64,000 bases of DNA from Arion vulgaris (taxonomy: Eukaryota > Mollusca > Gastropoda > Stylommatophora > Arionidae), in NCBI GenBank assembly GCA_020796225.1, contig CM036756.1, positions 47,223,363-47,287,362 on the forward strand, given 5' to 3'. Positions 42,234 to 52,830 of the stretch are shown here, one piece after another. Made by a program: the position numbers and the translations under genes. The notes beneath the pieces were generated by a model. It saw nothing but the letters and a program-made list of their open reading frames with translations, was not told the origin of the DNA and did no database searches. Positions within the stretch are counted from its first letter, which is position 1; every line of letters begins with the position of its first letter.

Positions 42234-42927
42234 ATCAATGCATTGAGTATTTACAAACAGAGGAGTTTCAGGGTTGTGAATCCCACTTGCTGACCAGATT
42301 GAGAGATGGGTGTCGATATTGGTGTGCAGCCCGAAAAGAACATTACCAAATATGCAAAGAGATTGATTAATCAACATGGAACTATCGTGTTGAATCGCTG
42401 GACGATGTTGGATTTGTTAAGGCGGAGAGTGGAACAACTATGGACATGTCCGGAGTGCTATGCTGATAGTCCTCATATAACTGATAACTGATATATATAT
42501 ATTCCTCTTCTTACTCAACACTTGCCACGTAAAATGGTACTTGTGACTTGTACAAGACTTCATATGCTCTCCCGTCTATTGCGTCCCTCAGACAATGTTC
42601 CATCTCATAGATATATCAAATATATATCACAACATAAGCTTCCATTCGACATTAGCTCAAGCTATTCCTTCCGACAGTTAATTTTGTCTCAACACTGCTG
42701 AAATGAAGAGCACTTCTTTCGGTAAACATTACCAGAAAAATATGTCGTTACAGAGTTGCTATCCGCTCATCCAATCAGAGAACCTGGTTGCTCTTCTTTG
42801 TCTACTCCCTCCACAGCGACCTCCTCTGCATTCGACATCACTTCCAGGAGATAATTTTCTGATTGCATAGTTCACTGGTTTACTGAGGTAATCAATCCCA
42901 TTCTTTCCGTCCGCTGTAAGCTAGTTT
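42234..42927. other. Unassigned DNA
   Basis: A 61-codon plus-strand frame at 42306-42491 (VQPEKNITKYAKRLINQHG...) is not recognised. No repeat found. Confidence 0.35.
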
Positions 42928-43642
42928 TTAACGGGAGACCCACCCAGAAATAGGGTTGTATTTTTTAAAAATTCACAGAAAAAATACTACCGAACATATT
43001 GTCATACAATTTGGCCACCTGTTGCAAAACGCATCGTTTTCGATGATAAACACCGTTTAGTGTATGTACTCTAATTAGTTATTAAAAAATAATTAATTTT
43101 CTTGAAAATATATTGTAAAAAACACCCCTGCATCGGGGAGAGGATTTCATAAACATAAGAAGTGCAAAGAACGCCAAACTGGCATATGATGTACATATCA
43201 CCAATAGTTATAGCGTGAACCTCCAAAAATGTCTAACTCAATTGGTTTTGTAGATATGGTTTTGCAATGTAACCCTTCCAAATAAATAAAAAAATTCAAA
43301 TTAGAAAAGCAATATCTCTGCTTATATACAGTTTAGATAAAAAGTGGAGGTTCACGCTATAACTATGGGTGATATGTACATCATATGCCAGTTTGGCGTT
43401 CTTTGCACTTCTTATATTTGTGAAATCCTCTCCCCGATACAGGGGGGGGTTTTTACAAAATATTTTCAAGAAAATTAATTATTTTTTTAAATAACTAACT
43501 ACAGTACATACACTAAACGGTGTTTATCATCGAAAACGATGCGTTTTGCAACAGGTGGCAAATTGTATGACAATATGTTCGGTAGTTTTTTCTGTGAATT
43601 TAAAAAATAAAACCCCTATTTCTGGGTGGGTCTCCGCCTTAA
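42928..43642. mobile_element. Foldback element: 300-bp inverted arms with TTAA ends
   Basis: The left arm (42928-43225) and right arm (43343-43642) are near-perfect inverted copies, from TTAA + GGGAGACCCACCCAGAAATA at the tip to ATAGTTATAGCGTGAACCTC at the base, with a loop of about 118 bp. Both tips read TTAA, suggesting a TTAA-targeting transposon (piggyBac/Kolobok-like). No protein is encoded. Arms match through most of their length, with a few substitutions and small gaps at homopolymers. Confidence 0.85.
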
Positions 43643-43654
43643 AGAATATATATA

Positions 43655-44090
43655 TATATGTATATTGCGAGTGGAAACATGTGGGTATGAAACATGGACA
43701 TTTAACAAGACAGTAGGAAAGCATAAATGGGCTTTTCAAAATAAGAGCTACAGAAGAGTCATCCGTATACCATGGACATAGATGAGAACAAATATATACA
43801 TATATTCTGTAAATAAATCAAAATCAAAGAAAACTGGCTGATGCTACAAAGAAAAATGAGAAAATATGAGTAGTGTGGACAAATAGAAAACTCCAAGTGT
43901 ATTGGAAGGAGTCATTCTGGCAAAGAGGAGAAGATGAAGACCAGGTATAATATGAATTCAGAATGGGACTGGTGATTTGAGCATGATAGCTGCAAAGGCA
44001 AGACATCTGGTCTATGATAGAGAACATTCTCGCTGAACTGTAAGGGTGGCAAAGTTCTGCTCAGGACAAGCTATCAGAAGGTGATTTATA
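43655..44090 (+). pseudogene. LINE C-terminus, decayed
   Basis: Plus strand: VETCGYETWTFNKTVGKHKW, SYRRVIRIPWT, KSKKTGXC-like block, KEKXXKYE, LEGVILAKRRR-like block and MIAAKARHLVYDR. Same family as 25850-26290. It inserted immediately beside the foldback element. Confidence 0.75.
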
Positions 44091-44189
44091 TTTTAACAAA
44101 CTTTCATTGCTGTTGATGTGTATGATGATGATGTATATTTATATATATATTTTAAATATAGAAAAATTATATATTGTCATCTTCAACAC

Positions 44190-44500
44190 TTCGCATCGAA
44201 GTTTGCCTGCAATGGGCCTCTTCGCATCGAAGTTTGCCTGCAATGGACCTCTTCGTATCAAAGTTTGCCTGCAATGGGCCTCTTCGCATCGAAGTTTGCC
44301 TGCAATGGGCCTCTTCGCATCGAAGTTTGCCTGCAATGGGCCTCTTCGCATCGAAGTTTGCCTGCAATGGACCTCTTCGTATCAAAGTTTGCCTGCAATG
44401 GGCCTCTTCGCATCGAAGTTTGCCTGCAATGGGCCTCTTCGCATCGAAGTTTGCCTGCAATGGGCCTCTTCGCATCGAAGTTTGCTTGAAATGGGCCTCC
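44190..44500. repeat. Minisatellite, 31-bp unit, 10 copies, with 124-bp higher-order period
   Basis: Unit CTTCGCATCGAAGTTTGCCT + GCAATGGGCCT. The variant pair (...GGACCT, then CTTCGTATCAAAG...) occurs at units 2-3 and again at 6-7, so a four-unit block was duplicated. Contains the palindrome TTCG-CAT-CGAA. Three plus-strand frames stay open. Confidence 0.94.
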
Positions 44501-45227
44501 AACAACCCCCGCCTCCTACCTTAATGTTGCAATCTGTCAGGCTATAATATGTCATTCTCTTGATGTTTATCTCTCACTTGTGTATATATACATTATAGAG
44601 CAATATAAATCATTGTACCAGCGCACTTGAATCTATCATGCTTATATTCTTCTAGTAGAACAGCACTTGCAACACTCTTAGTGTAAACACTTCTGCTAAG
44701 TCCTATACGTTGTCTAGAATCGTGAGATATCGGGGTAAAGAAAGACATAACAGATATAAACTGGGTGGTTATTTTAAAACTAGACTTGATAAACTTTCTT
44801 GTATCAGATAACGAAAATAGTAGGAACAGACACAGATATGATTCCTGAACGAGCGTGTGATCAGATTTCGGAAGTCAGATGTTGATGGAATACTCTCTGG
44901 CAGAAAGTATGCAGTATTGAACAGAATAAACATGTCTTTAAAATAAATGATTTAGCTACTTTCTTTTCTCAAAGGAATCAATAACAGTCTGAAAATGGGG
45001 ATATATTTACAGAGGTTATTTGTTAATGAAACGACGTTATAGCACTCCGGACAACCCCATTTGAGTTCAGATTACTACATGAGACGTAGAAGGTTATGCG
45101 TAATGATGGTTCCAGTGGCTCATTGGTTAACACACTCCTCACTCTGCTACCTAGGTTATCCATTTCTATTACTACAACGTATAATTTCTAACTTCTTAAA
45201 TCGTTGAGATGATTCAATATCGGTTGT
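44501..45227. other. Unassigned AT-rich DNA
   Basis: A degraded head-like sequence (CAGTGGCTCATTGGTTAACA, about 45114) could be old SINE. Otherwise nothing. Confidence 0.35.
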
Positions 45228-46111
45228 TAGTGTTAATCATCCGCTAACGGAGACAGAGCAAATAGCCAGGTCACTCCTAATGATACAAGAGCAATATCCT
45301 AACAGCATATGGACACGTGTATTCACAGACGGCTCAGCTACGGATGCTATTAGGAAGGAAGGCAGCCGTATCTACATACACACCCCAAAGGCAACACAGA
45401 AACACACTCTCTGACAGCAGGAGAAACGTGCACCAACTTTAGAACAGAGGCAACAGACCCCCTTGCAGCCATACATATTCTCAACAACCAGCAGGTGTCA
45501 GCAAAAATGATTGCAGTATCCTATTTAGCCACTCAAGATCCGTTCTCCAGGTCATCCTATGTCAAAAACAAGAAAAGTTCATCCAGGAAATAAGGCAAAA
45601 TTCAGCCTGCAGTAAAAGAAATCAGAATTAGTCTTACAGTGGATAGCAGCACACTGTGGCATCCCAGAAAATGAAAAAGTTGACAAACTCGCATGTGCTG
45701 AAGGGAGCCTAACACAACACCACCCAACACCAAGCTTTACAGGAGCAAAGACTCTACTGAAACAATCCAGAAAAACTGATGTGGAGAAAAACAAAGGAAG
45801 GATACAACCCAGAGCATGACAGTATAAACACACTAAACAGAAAAGCGCAGACCACAGTCTTCAGACTTAGAACTGGACATTGGGGTCTCAAAGCACACCT
45901 CCATAGAATGGGTCTCAGGGACTCAGCTGCCTGCACCTGTGGAGTACCAAAACAGTCCCCAGAGCACATCCTGCAAGACTGCCCCAGTCTGGGCAGTGGG
46001 ACAATGGAAATCTGGCCAACAGAAACAACCCTTAAAAACAAACTTTGGGGAAACAGCCAAGACCTCAAGCGCACCGCCCTGTTTATGACACATAACGGAG
46101 TAGTTACATAG
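45228..46111 (+). pseudogene. RNase H-bearing LINE C-terminus
   Basis: Plus strand: WTRVFTDGSATDA (first RNase H Asp), damaged middle, LQWIAAHCGIPENEKVDKLA (last Asp box), then the open frame 45779-46111 with TTVFRLRTGHWGLKAHLHRM, SAACTCGVPKQSPEHILQDC and a stop after THNGVVT. Domain order equals the young LINE at 10308-11755, but sequence differs, so it is another family. Several shifts before 45779. Confidence 0.85.
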
Positions 46112-46690
46112 CAGAAGCTGATCACAGAAGACATCAAGCGCACCGCCCTGTTTATGACACGTAACGGAGTAGTTACATAACAGAAGTTGATCACAGAAGA
46201 CATCAAGCGCACCGCCCTGTTTATGACACATACCGGAGTAGTTACATAGCAGAAGTTGATCACAGAAGACATCAAGCGCACCGTCCTGTTTATGACACAT
46301 AACGGAGTAGTTACATAACAGAACTTGATCGCAGAAGACATCAAGCGAACATCCCTGTTTATGACATATAACGGAGTAGTTACATAGCAAAAGTTGATCA
46401 CAGAAGACATCAAGTGCACCGCCTGTTTATGACACATAACGGAGTAGTTACATAGCAAAAGTTGATCACAGAAGACATCAAGCGAACCGCCCTGTTTATG
46501 ACACATAACGGAGTAGTTACATAGCAGAAGTTGATCACAGAAGACATCAAGCGCACCGTCCTGTTTATGACACATAACGGAGTAGTTACATAACAGAAGT
46601 TGATCGCAGAAGACATCAAGCGAACAGCCCTGTTTAGGACACGTAACGGAGTAGTTACATAGCAGAAGTTGATCACAGAAGAAGAAGTGT
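46058..46690 (+). repeat. 69-bp array made from the 3' end of the LINE ORF
   Basis: About nine units of AGAAGACATCAAGCGCACCG + 49 bp, period 69 (46126, 46195, ...). The first unit is the authentic last 20 codons of the LINE (DLKRTALFMTHNGVVT, stop), and every later unit repeats that end including the stop codon region. The array closes with AGAAGAAGAAG, the LINE's own tail. Minus-strand frames across it are spurious. Confidence 0.93.
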
Positions 46691-47126
46691 CATCATCCAA
46701 CAATAGACGGTCGCCTAGAGACCGAAGAACATTCTCTTATATATATATATATAAATGTAAGGAACATATAAAATCAGTCTGATTCTTGCAGTTAGGTATT
46801 TTCATGTGTTGTTTCTTAAGCTATCTGTGTATCATGAAGTTTCATTGTATGACGTTAAAATAGCGTGTACATATGTTCCATACAATGATGTCTACCGTTA
46901 CATATTGCTGATGCCAGCGTTAACATAAGGGCGTAGCCAGAATCTCGAATGAGGCATGAGTATACAATGTTTGTGTATGCATGTCTGAGATATATGTGCA
47001 CGATGCAAGTTATATACTGTTAACAGCATGACCTTTATCTCTATATGTCATGAGCGAATGTTACACACACATACACACAAGCAAGTGCACATAATTGTAA
47101 AGATACCAATATCTGATACTTCTTCT
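46691..47126. other. Unassigned AT-rich DNA
   Basis: (TA)n at about 46739-46753. Nothing else. Confidence 0.4.
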
Positions 47127-47735
47127 TCTTCTTCTTTTGTCGTCACACTGCTACCGGGTTGTTGCCCAGTGTCGTGGTTTTCTGTTTTTGTTTTGCGCTG
47201 TTCTGGTGGCTTGTTATTGTTATTTTTGCTCTTTCACAGGATTCTGTTACGCCATCTAACTATCTTTTTCGTGGTCTTTCTCTTGCCTTCTTTCCTGATG
47301 TTCTGTTGTAGAAGACTCTGTATACTGAGGAGTTTGGATGCATTCTTATTAAGTGGCCAAACCACTTCATTCTTTGTTTATCTATGTAATTCAAGCACGG
47401 TTTTGTGCCAACTTTCTTTCTTATGCTGATGTTGGTGATTCTGTCTTTCTTGTGTTGTTGGTAACTTTTCGCAGGCAACGCATTTCACATGTAGTTATTT
47501 TTTGTGACTGCGCTTTGCTCAATGTCCATGTTTGGCTCTGGTAACACAAAGTAGGTATAAAAATGCTGTTGATCATCTGTTGCTTAGCTACCTGTGAAAT
47601 TTGTTGGTGCCTTAACAATGGGGCTAGCTGGTAGGTTACAGCATTTGCTTTTGCACTCTAGTCTCTACTCTCTATCCAGTTTTCCGTCTTCTGTGAATAT
47701 GCTTCCTAAGTATTTCTGATACTTCATTGTTCTAA
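47127..47735 (-). pseudogene. LINE post-RT region and C-terminus with GAA tail
   Basis: Minus strand: KYLGSIFTEDGKLDRE, LLRHQQISQVAKQQMINSIF, IPTLCYQSQTWTLSKAQSQK, TTCEMRCLRKVTNNTRKTES, (shift) ISIRKKVGTKPCLNYIDKQR, MKWFGHLIRMHPNSSVYRVF and GKKARERPRKR, ending in ACAAAAGAAGAAGAAGAAG. The best copy of the family also at 1112-1480. Confidence 0.88.
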
Positions 47736-47859
47736 AAGAACGGTTTATTCGACTTTATTTAACACATTGATAGAATCATCATCATTACATTTCGGTGAGC
47801 AACTAATATATGTACTCTCATCTCTCTCTTACACAGAAACATCTCAACCACAGTGCACA

Positions 47860-49130
47860 AACTCCTTACACAGTCGAAGATCTCAACCACAGTGCACAAA
47901 CTCCTTACACAGGCGAGGATCTCAACCACAGTGCACAAACTTCTTACACAGGCGAGGATCTCAACCACAGTGCACAAAATCCTTACACAGGCGAGGATCT
48001 CAACCACAGTGCACAAACTCCTTACACAGGCGAGGATCTCAACCACAGTGCATGAACTCCTTACACAGGCGAGGATCTCAACCACAGTGCACAAGCTCCT
48101 TACACAGGCGAGGATCTCAACCACAGTGCACAAACTCCTTACACAGACGAGAATCTTAACCACAGTGCATAAACTCCTTACACAGGCGAGGATCTCAACC
48201 ACAGTGCACAAATTCCTTACACAGGCGAGGATCTCAACCACAGTGCACAAACTCCTTACACAGGTGAGGATCTCAACCACAGTGCATGAACTCCTTACAC
48301 AGGCGAGGATCTCAACCACAGTGCACAAACTCCTTACACAGGCGAGGATCTCAACCACAGTGCACAAACTTCTTACACAGGCGATGATCTCAACCACAGT
48401 GCACAAACTTCTTACACAGGCGAGGATCTCAACCACAGTGCACAAAATCCTTACACAGGCGAGGATCTCAACCACAGTGCACAAACTCCTTACACAGGCG
48501 AGGATCTCAACCACAGTGCACAAACTCCTTACACAGGCGAGGATCTCAACCACAGTGCATGAACTCCTTACACAGGCGAGGATCTCAACCACAGTGCACA
48601 AGCTCCTTACACAGGCGAGGATCTCAACCACAGTGCACAAACTCCTTACACAGACGAGAATCTTAACCACAGTGCATAAACTCCTTACACAGGCGAGGAT
48701 CTCAACCACAGTGCACAAATTCCTTACACAGGCGAGGATCTCAACCACAGTGCACAAACTCCTTACACAGGTGAGGATCTCAACCACAGTGCATGAACTC
48801 CTTACACAGGCGAGGATCTCAGCCACAGTGCACAAACTCCTTACACAGGCGAGGATCTCAACCACAGTGCACAAACTCCTTACACAGGCGAGAATCTCAA
48901 CCACAGTGCACAAACTCCTTACACAGGCGAGGATCTCAACCACAGTGCGCAAACTCCTTACACAGGCGAGAATCTCAACCACAGTGCACAAACTCCTTAC
49001 ACAGGCGAGAATCTCAACCACAGTGCATGAACTCCTTACACAGGTGAGAATCTCAACCACAGTGCATGAACTCCTTACACAGTCGAGGATATTAACCACA
49101 GTGCATGAACTCGTTACACAGGCGAGGATC
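47860..49130. repeat. Minisatellite, 39-bp unit, about 33 copies, with 468/507-bp higher-order blocks
   Basis: Unit CTCAACCACAGTGCACAAAC + TCCTTACACAGGCGAGGAT. The same order of variants (TTCTTACAC, AAAATCC, CATGAAC, AAGCTCC, CAGACGAGAATCTT, AAATTCC, GGTGAGG) appears twice, shifted by 468 bp (12 units) at its left and 507 bp (13 units) at its right. Because 39 is 3x13 and the unit lacks stops in several frames, there are open frames of about 465 codons (plus) and 483 codons (minus). I judge both non-genic. Confidence 0.95.
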
Positions 49131-49264
49131 CCCGATGACAGTTTTAAGACAGTTAACATTTCAGTAGGAATTTTAAATAAAATTTTTCTAAATGAATTTT
49201 GTCCGGGCATTGACTTTGCATCAAGGCTTCCAACTGTTATAGATTTTTGACCTAGGTTTTTTAA

Positions 49265-49430
49265 ACGTTTCTAACTTGAAAGCGGGACCTACGTTTTATC
49301 GTCTGTCTCCGATAGAACATGGAACTTGATCTAACCTATATGGAGACCAAGGATCACTGGGAAATATGCCGATCGCTCAACACGTGAAGAAATCGAGTAT
49401 CTTTGGAACCAGAGGCAAACACCTTACATC
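49265..49430 (-). repeat. SINE family C body fragment
   Basis: The reverse complement contains GATCAAGTTCCATGTTCTAT, CGGAGACAGACGATAAAACG and CCAGTGATCCTTGGTCTCC, co-linear with 32470-32570. Confidence 0.7.
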
Positions 49431-49449
49431 GACTTCACAGCAGGATCTT

Positions 49450-49830
49450 TTATTTCTCACTCCACCCACAGTATGACCTTTTATTTCTCACTCCACACAC
49501 ATCATGATCTTTTATTTCTCACTCCACACACAGCATGACCTTTTATATCTCACTCCACACACAGCATGACCTTTTATATCTCACTCCACACACAGCATGA
49601 CCTTTTATTTCTCACTCCACACACACAGCATGACCTTTTATTTCTCACTCCACACACAGCATGACCTTTTATTTCTCACTCCACACACAGCATGACCTTT
49701 TATTTCTCACTCCACACACACAGCATGACCTTTTATTTCTCACTCCACACACAGCATGACCTTTTATTTCTCACTCCACACACACAGCATGACCTTTTAT
49801 ATCTCACTCCACACACAGCATGACCTTTTA
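49450..49830 (+). repeat. 31-33-bp array at the 5' edge of a Penelope copy
   Basis: About 12 units of CCTTTTATTTCTCACTCCAC + ACACAGCATGA. The last unit runs into ATGACCTTTTATATCCCCCT + AACTCAAAC, the start of the Penelope coding fragment, and unit and Penelope start are visibly related, so the array seems to be amplified Penelope sequence. Confidence 0.9.
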
Positions 49831-50401
49831 TATCCCCCTAACTCAAACTAAAATAAAAAATTTAATACAAATTAACACATTGATTAGGACATTGCGAAAA
49901 AAACCCATTATATACCCAGAAAGTTGGCTTTCTTACGCCATTCGAAATAGTCGCCTCAAGCCTAATATCCAGACTCATTTTGGCACCATCCAGTGTGGCC
50001 GTCGGCGCTGCAACACGTGTGCTTATGTAATACAGACACGCACTGTGTCTTTTCCAAAAGCCACGTTCGTTATTGAAGACAGTTTCACGTGCGAGTCCCG
50101 TAATATTATCTATGCCATTATCTGCAAGCGGTGCAACAAGGCCTATATTGGGGAAACCGGCAGGATACTCAGTGACCGATTCGCCCAACACTTGCGCGAT
50201 ATACGCCAATGCTCTGTGACTCCTGTAGCTACCCATTTCAATGATACTGGCCATTCAGGAGCTTGCGATGTCCAGGTCACAGCCATCCGATCATGTTCCT
50301 CTGATGATCGTAGTCGATTTGCTGTGGAGAACAGTTTTATTTCGTTATATGGTACCTTGCGGCCTCTTGGACTCAACGCATTACATTCCTATGCTTCTTA
50401 G
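49820..50401 (+). pseudogene. Penelope-like element C-terminus with GIY-YIG endonuclease, 193 open codons
   Basis: An open frame to TAG at 50399-50401. After a start region (FYIPLTQTKIKNLIQINTLI) come the Cys cluster CGRRRCNTCAYVIQ, the strand NIIYAIICKRCN (GIY position), KAYIGETGRILSDRFAQHLR (YIG and catalytic Arg region), DTGHSG and the end LRPLGLNALHSYAS. In Penelope-like retroelements this nuclease makes the target nick. The RT domain expected upstream is absent, replaced by the array, so the copy is 5'-truncated though the nuclease frame is intact. Confidence 0.9.
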
Positions 50402-50730
50402 TTTTCATCTCATGCCTTGTAATCTATATGTGTATTTGCTTCATATATATAATTTGTATTTTCACTTGATTGTATATTGTTTCTCTTCTTTTCCACTTCT
50501 AGTTTTGTGTTGCACTCATTTCGTTATTCGTTGTTATTCCCAGTTCATTAGATACATTTGCATTTTTCCGTTATCGTCCATTTGTAAGTGTTCTCTATAA
50601 TTCGTCACTCCTGTTGTGTCGTTTGCTTGATAAAGGCCTTTTGGTCGAAACGTTGCTGTTTATTGTCACTGTTTCTGTATTTTGTAAAACTATAGTACTT
50701 TGTTTGTACGTGTTTCGCTTTCTTACGCCA
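50402..50730 (+). repeat. Penelope 3' untranslated region
   Basis: Shared with 5662-6014 (minus), 7165-7431 and 41745-41885. It contains the conserved hairpin CTTGATAAAGGCC-TTTT-GGTCGAAAC (50626-50651) and ends near TTTGTACGTGTTTCGC. Confidence 0.85.
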
Positions 50731-50736
50731 CATACA

Positions 50737-50908
50737 GTTGTTGTACTTCTTACGTCACATGTTTACGTACATATTTCAGTTGTTGTACTTCTTACGTCAC
50801 ATGTTTACGTACAAATTCAGTTGTTGTACTTCTTACGTCACATGTTTACGTACATATTTCAGTTGTTGTACTTCTTACGTCACATGTTTACGTACAAATT
50901 CAGTTGTC
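50737..50908. repeat. Minisatellite, alternating 42/41-bp units, 4 copies
   Basis: Unit TTGTTGTACTTCTTACGTCA + CATGTTTACGTACATATTTCAG, alternating with CATGTTTACGTACAAATTCAG. The true repeat is an 83-bp pair, present twice. It abuts the Penelope 3' end. Confidence 0.92.
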
Positions 50909-51139
50909 GTTTTCTGATTAAAAACAAACAACCAACAAATTGAATGAATATCATGCATTTTTGTAAATAAACAAATGTACATTTCTAACAAGATAATAAA
51001 ATGTGAAAGAACAAATCAAGAATTGATAAAGATCAGAATATGTTCAATTAAATTATTTGCAGTTAATTTGATAATGAGTGAGATCTGTCCGTGTATGAAA
51101 AAGATCACAACACGCATGGTTATTTATTGAAGGGGAATA
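50909..51139. other. Unassigned AT-rich DNA
   Basis: No feature recognised. Confidence 0.4.
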
Positions 51140-51915
51140 CACACAGAAAACATCACTTATAGTACCACATCTCATGAATTATTCTGAAGGGGAAAACACA
51201 CAGAAAACGTCACTTAATAGTACCACATCTCATGAGTTATTCTGAAGGGAATACACACAGAAAACATCACTTAATAGTACCACATCTCATGAGTTATTCT
51301 GAAGGAAATACACACAGAAAACATCATATAGTACCACATCTCATGATTATTCTGAAGGAATCACACAGAAACATCCTTAATAGTACCACATCTCATGAGT
51401 TATTCTGAAGGAAATACACACAGAAAACATCACTTAATAGTACCACGTCTCATGAGTTATTCTGAAGGAAATACACACAGAAAACATCACTTATAGTACC
51501 ACATCTCATGAGTTATTCTGAAGGGAAATACACACAGAAAACATCACTTAATAGTACCACATCTCATGAGTTATTCTGAAGGAAATACACACAGAAAACA
51601 TCACTTAATAGTACCACATCTCATGAGTTATTCTGAAGGAAATACACACAGAAAACATCACTTATAGTACCACATCTCATGAGTTATTCTGAGGGAAATA
51701 CACACAGAAAACGTCACTTATAGTACCACATCTCATGAGTTATTCTGAAGGAAATACACACAGAAAACATCACTTAATAGTACCACATCTCATGAGTTAT
51801 TCTGAAGGAAATACACACAGAAAACATCACTTATAGTACCACATCTCATGAGTTATTCTGAAGGAAATACACACAGAAAACATCACTTAATAGTACCACA
51901 TCTCATGAGTTATTC
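51140..51915. repeat. Minisatellite, 55-57-bp unit, about 14 copies
   Basis: Unit GAGTTATTCTGAAGGAAATA + CACACAGAAAACATCACTTAATAGTACCACATCTCAT. Length differs by CACTTAATAG versus CACTTATAG. Around 51310-51385 several units have many small losses. Confidence 0.94.
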
Positions 51916-51959
51916 TCTAGCATGGTGCAGATCTGAATTGTCAAAGTATCGACTGTCAG

Positions 51960-52390
51960 CGTTGATTGATGTCCGTACATACAACTACATCCACATCCTC
52001 GACATTATATGATTCTAGTTCTTCTTCTTCTCGTTCACTGATGTTCAATGTCTACACAATGAGTCTGGTTCTCTGGATGTATGTTGTTGTATTTGTTAGT
52101 TCATCACGGCTTCCAAACAGTTTTATGTTGATGTCTGTCTCTGTTGGCCAGTGTTCTTTTCTCAGTTGATTCATCAGATGACAATCTTGCAGGATGTTTT
52201 CGGCTGTCTGTCCGCATGCACATGTGGGTGATGGAACTAGGTTTAGTCTGTTCAGTCTGTTATGTCCAGTTCTGCAACAATATTACATGCCTTGTTCTAT
52301 CTAGCATGTCGGTTTCATAAACAGTCCGCCTGAAACACTCTCTGTTCCTAGTAAGTTCTCCCACCTCCTCACGTGTCATGTTCAATTTAT
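51960..52390 (-). pseudogene. RNase H-type LINE C-terminus (Cys/His tail)
   Basis: Minus strand: RTGHNRLNRLNLVPSPTCAC, GQTAENILQDCHLMNQLRKE, HWPTETDINIKLFGSRDELT, then a GAAGAAGAAGAAC tail. Equivalent to FRLRTGHNKL ... CPCNMADMTAEHVLQDC in the LINE at 10308-11755. Confidence 0.85.
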
Positions 52391-52688
52391 ATGTTTGGTG
52401 TATATTAAATTATATGTTTGGTGTATATTAAATTATATGTTTGGTGTATATTAAATTATATGTTTGGTGTATATTAAATTATATGTTTGGTGTATATTAA
52501 ATTATATGTTTGGTGGATATTAAATTATATGTTTGGTGTATATTCAATTATATGTTTGGTGTATATTAAATTATATGTTTGGTGTATATTAAATTATATG
52601 TTTGGTTTATATTAAATTATATGTTTGGTGTATATTAAATTATATGTTTGGTTTATATTAAATTATATGTTTGGTGTATATTAAATTG
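52391..52688. repeat. Minisatellite, 23-bp unit, 13 copies
   Basis: Unit TTAAATTATATGTTTGGTGT + ATA. Starts at the upstream edge of the LINE fragment (whose last bases are TCAATTTATATGTTTGGTGT), so it too grew from that LINE's flank or body. Confidence 0.94.
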
Positions 52689-52714
52689 AGAAACTGGAAT
52701 AAATATCACTATTA

Positions 52715-52830
52715 TATTGATGCCACTGAATATAAAATAATACTCTCTATGGTGAAGTGCTAAACTGTTTACTTTATACCACTGAATATAAAATAATACT
52801 CTCTATAGTGAAGTGATAAACTGTTTGGGA
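52715..52830. repeat. Tandem duplication, about 58 bp x 2
   Basis: CCACTGAATATAAAATAATA + CTCTCTATRGTGAAGTGMTAAACTGTTT occurs twice. Confidence 0.85.

Noticed and set aside
45754..46575. 273-codon and overlapping minus-strand frames
   Set aside because: Antisense of the LINE C-terminus and its 69-bp array. The plus strand carries the recognisable RNase H protein.
47810..48055. TGED... peptide resembling the TGEKP linker of C2H2 zinc fingers
   Set aside because: The unit has no Cys pairs or His pairs at zinc-finger spacing in that frame.
47759..49250. 483-codon and 465-codon proteins on opposite strands
   Set aside because: Both are translations of the same 39-bp repeat. No conserved domain or independent evidence of expression. 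Kept as a repeat.
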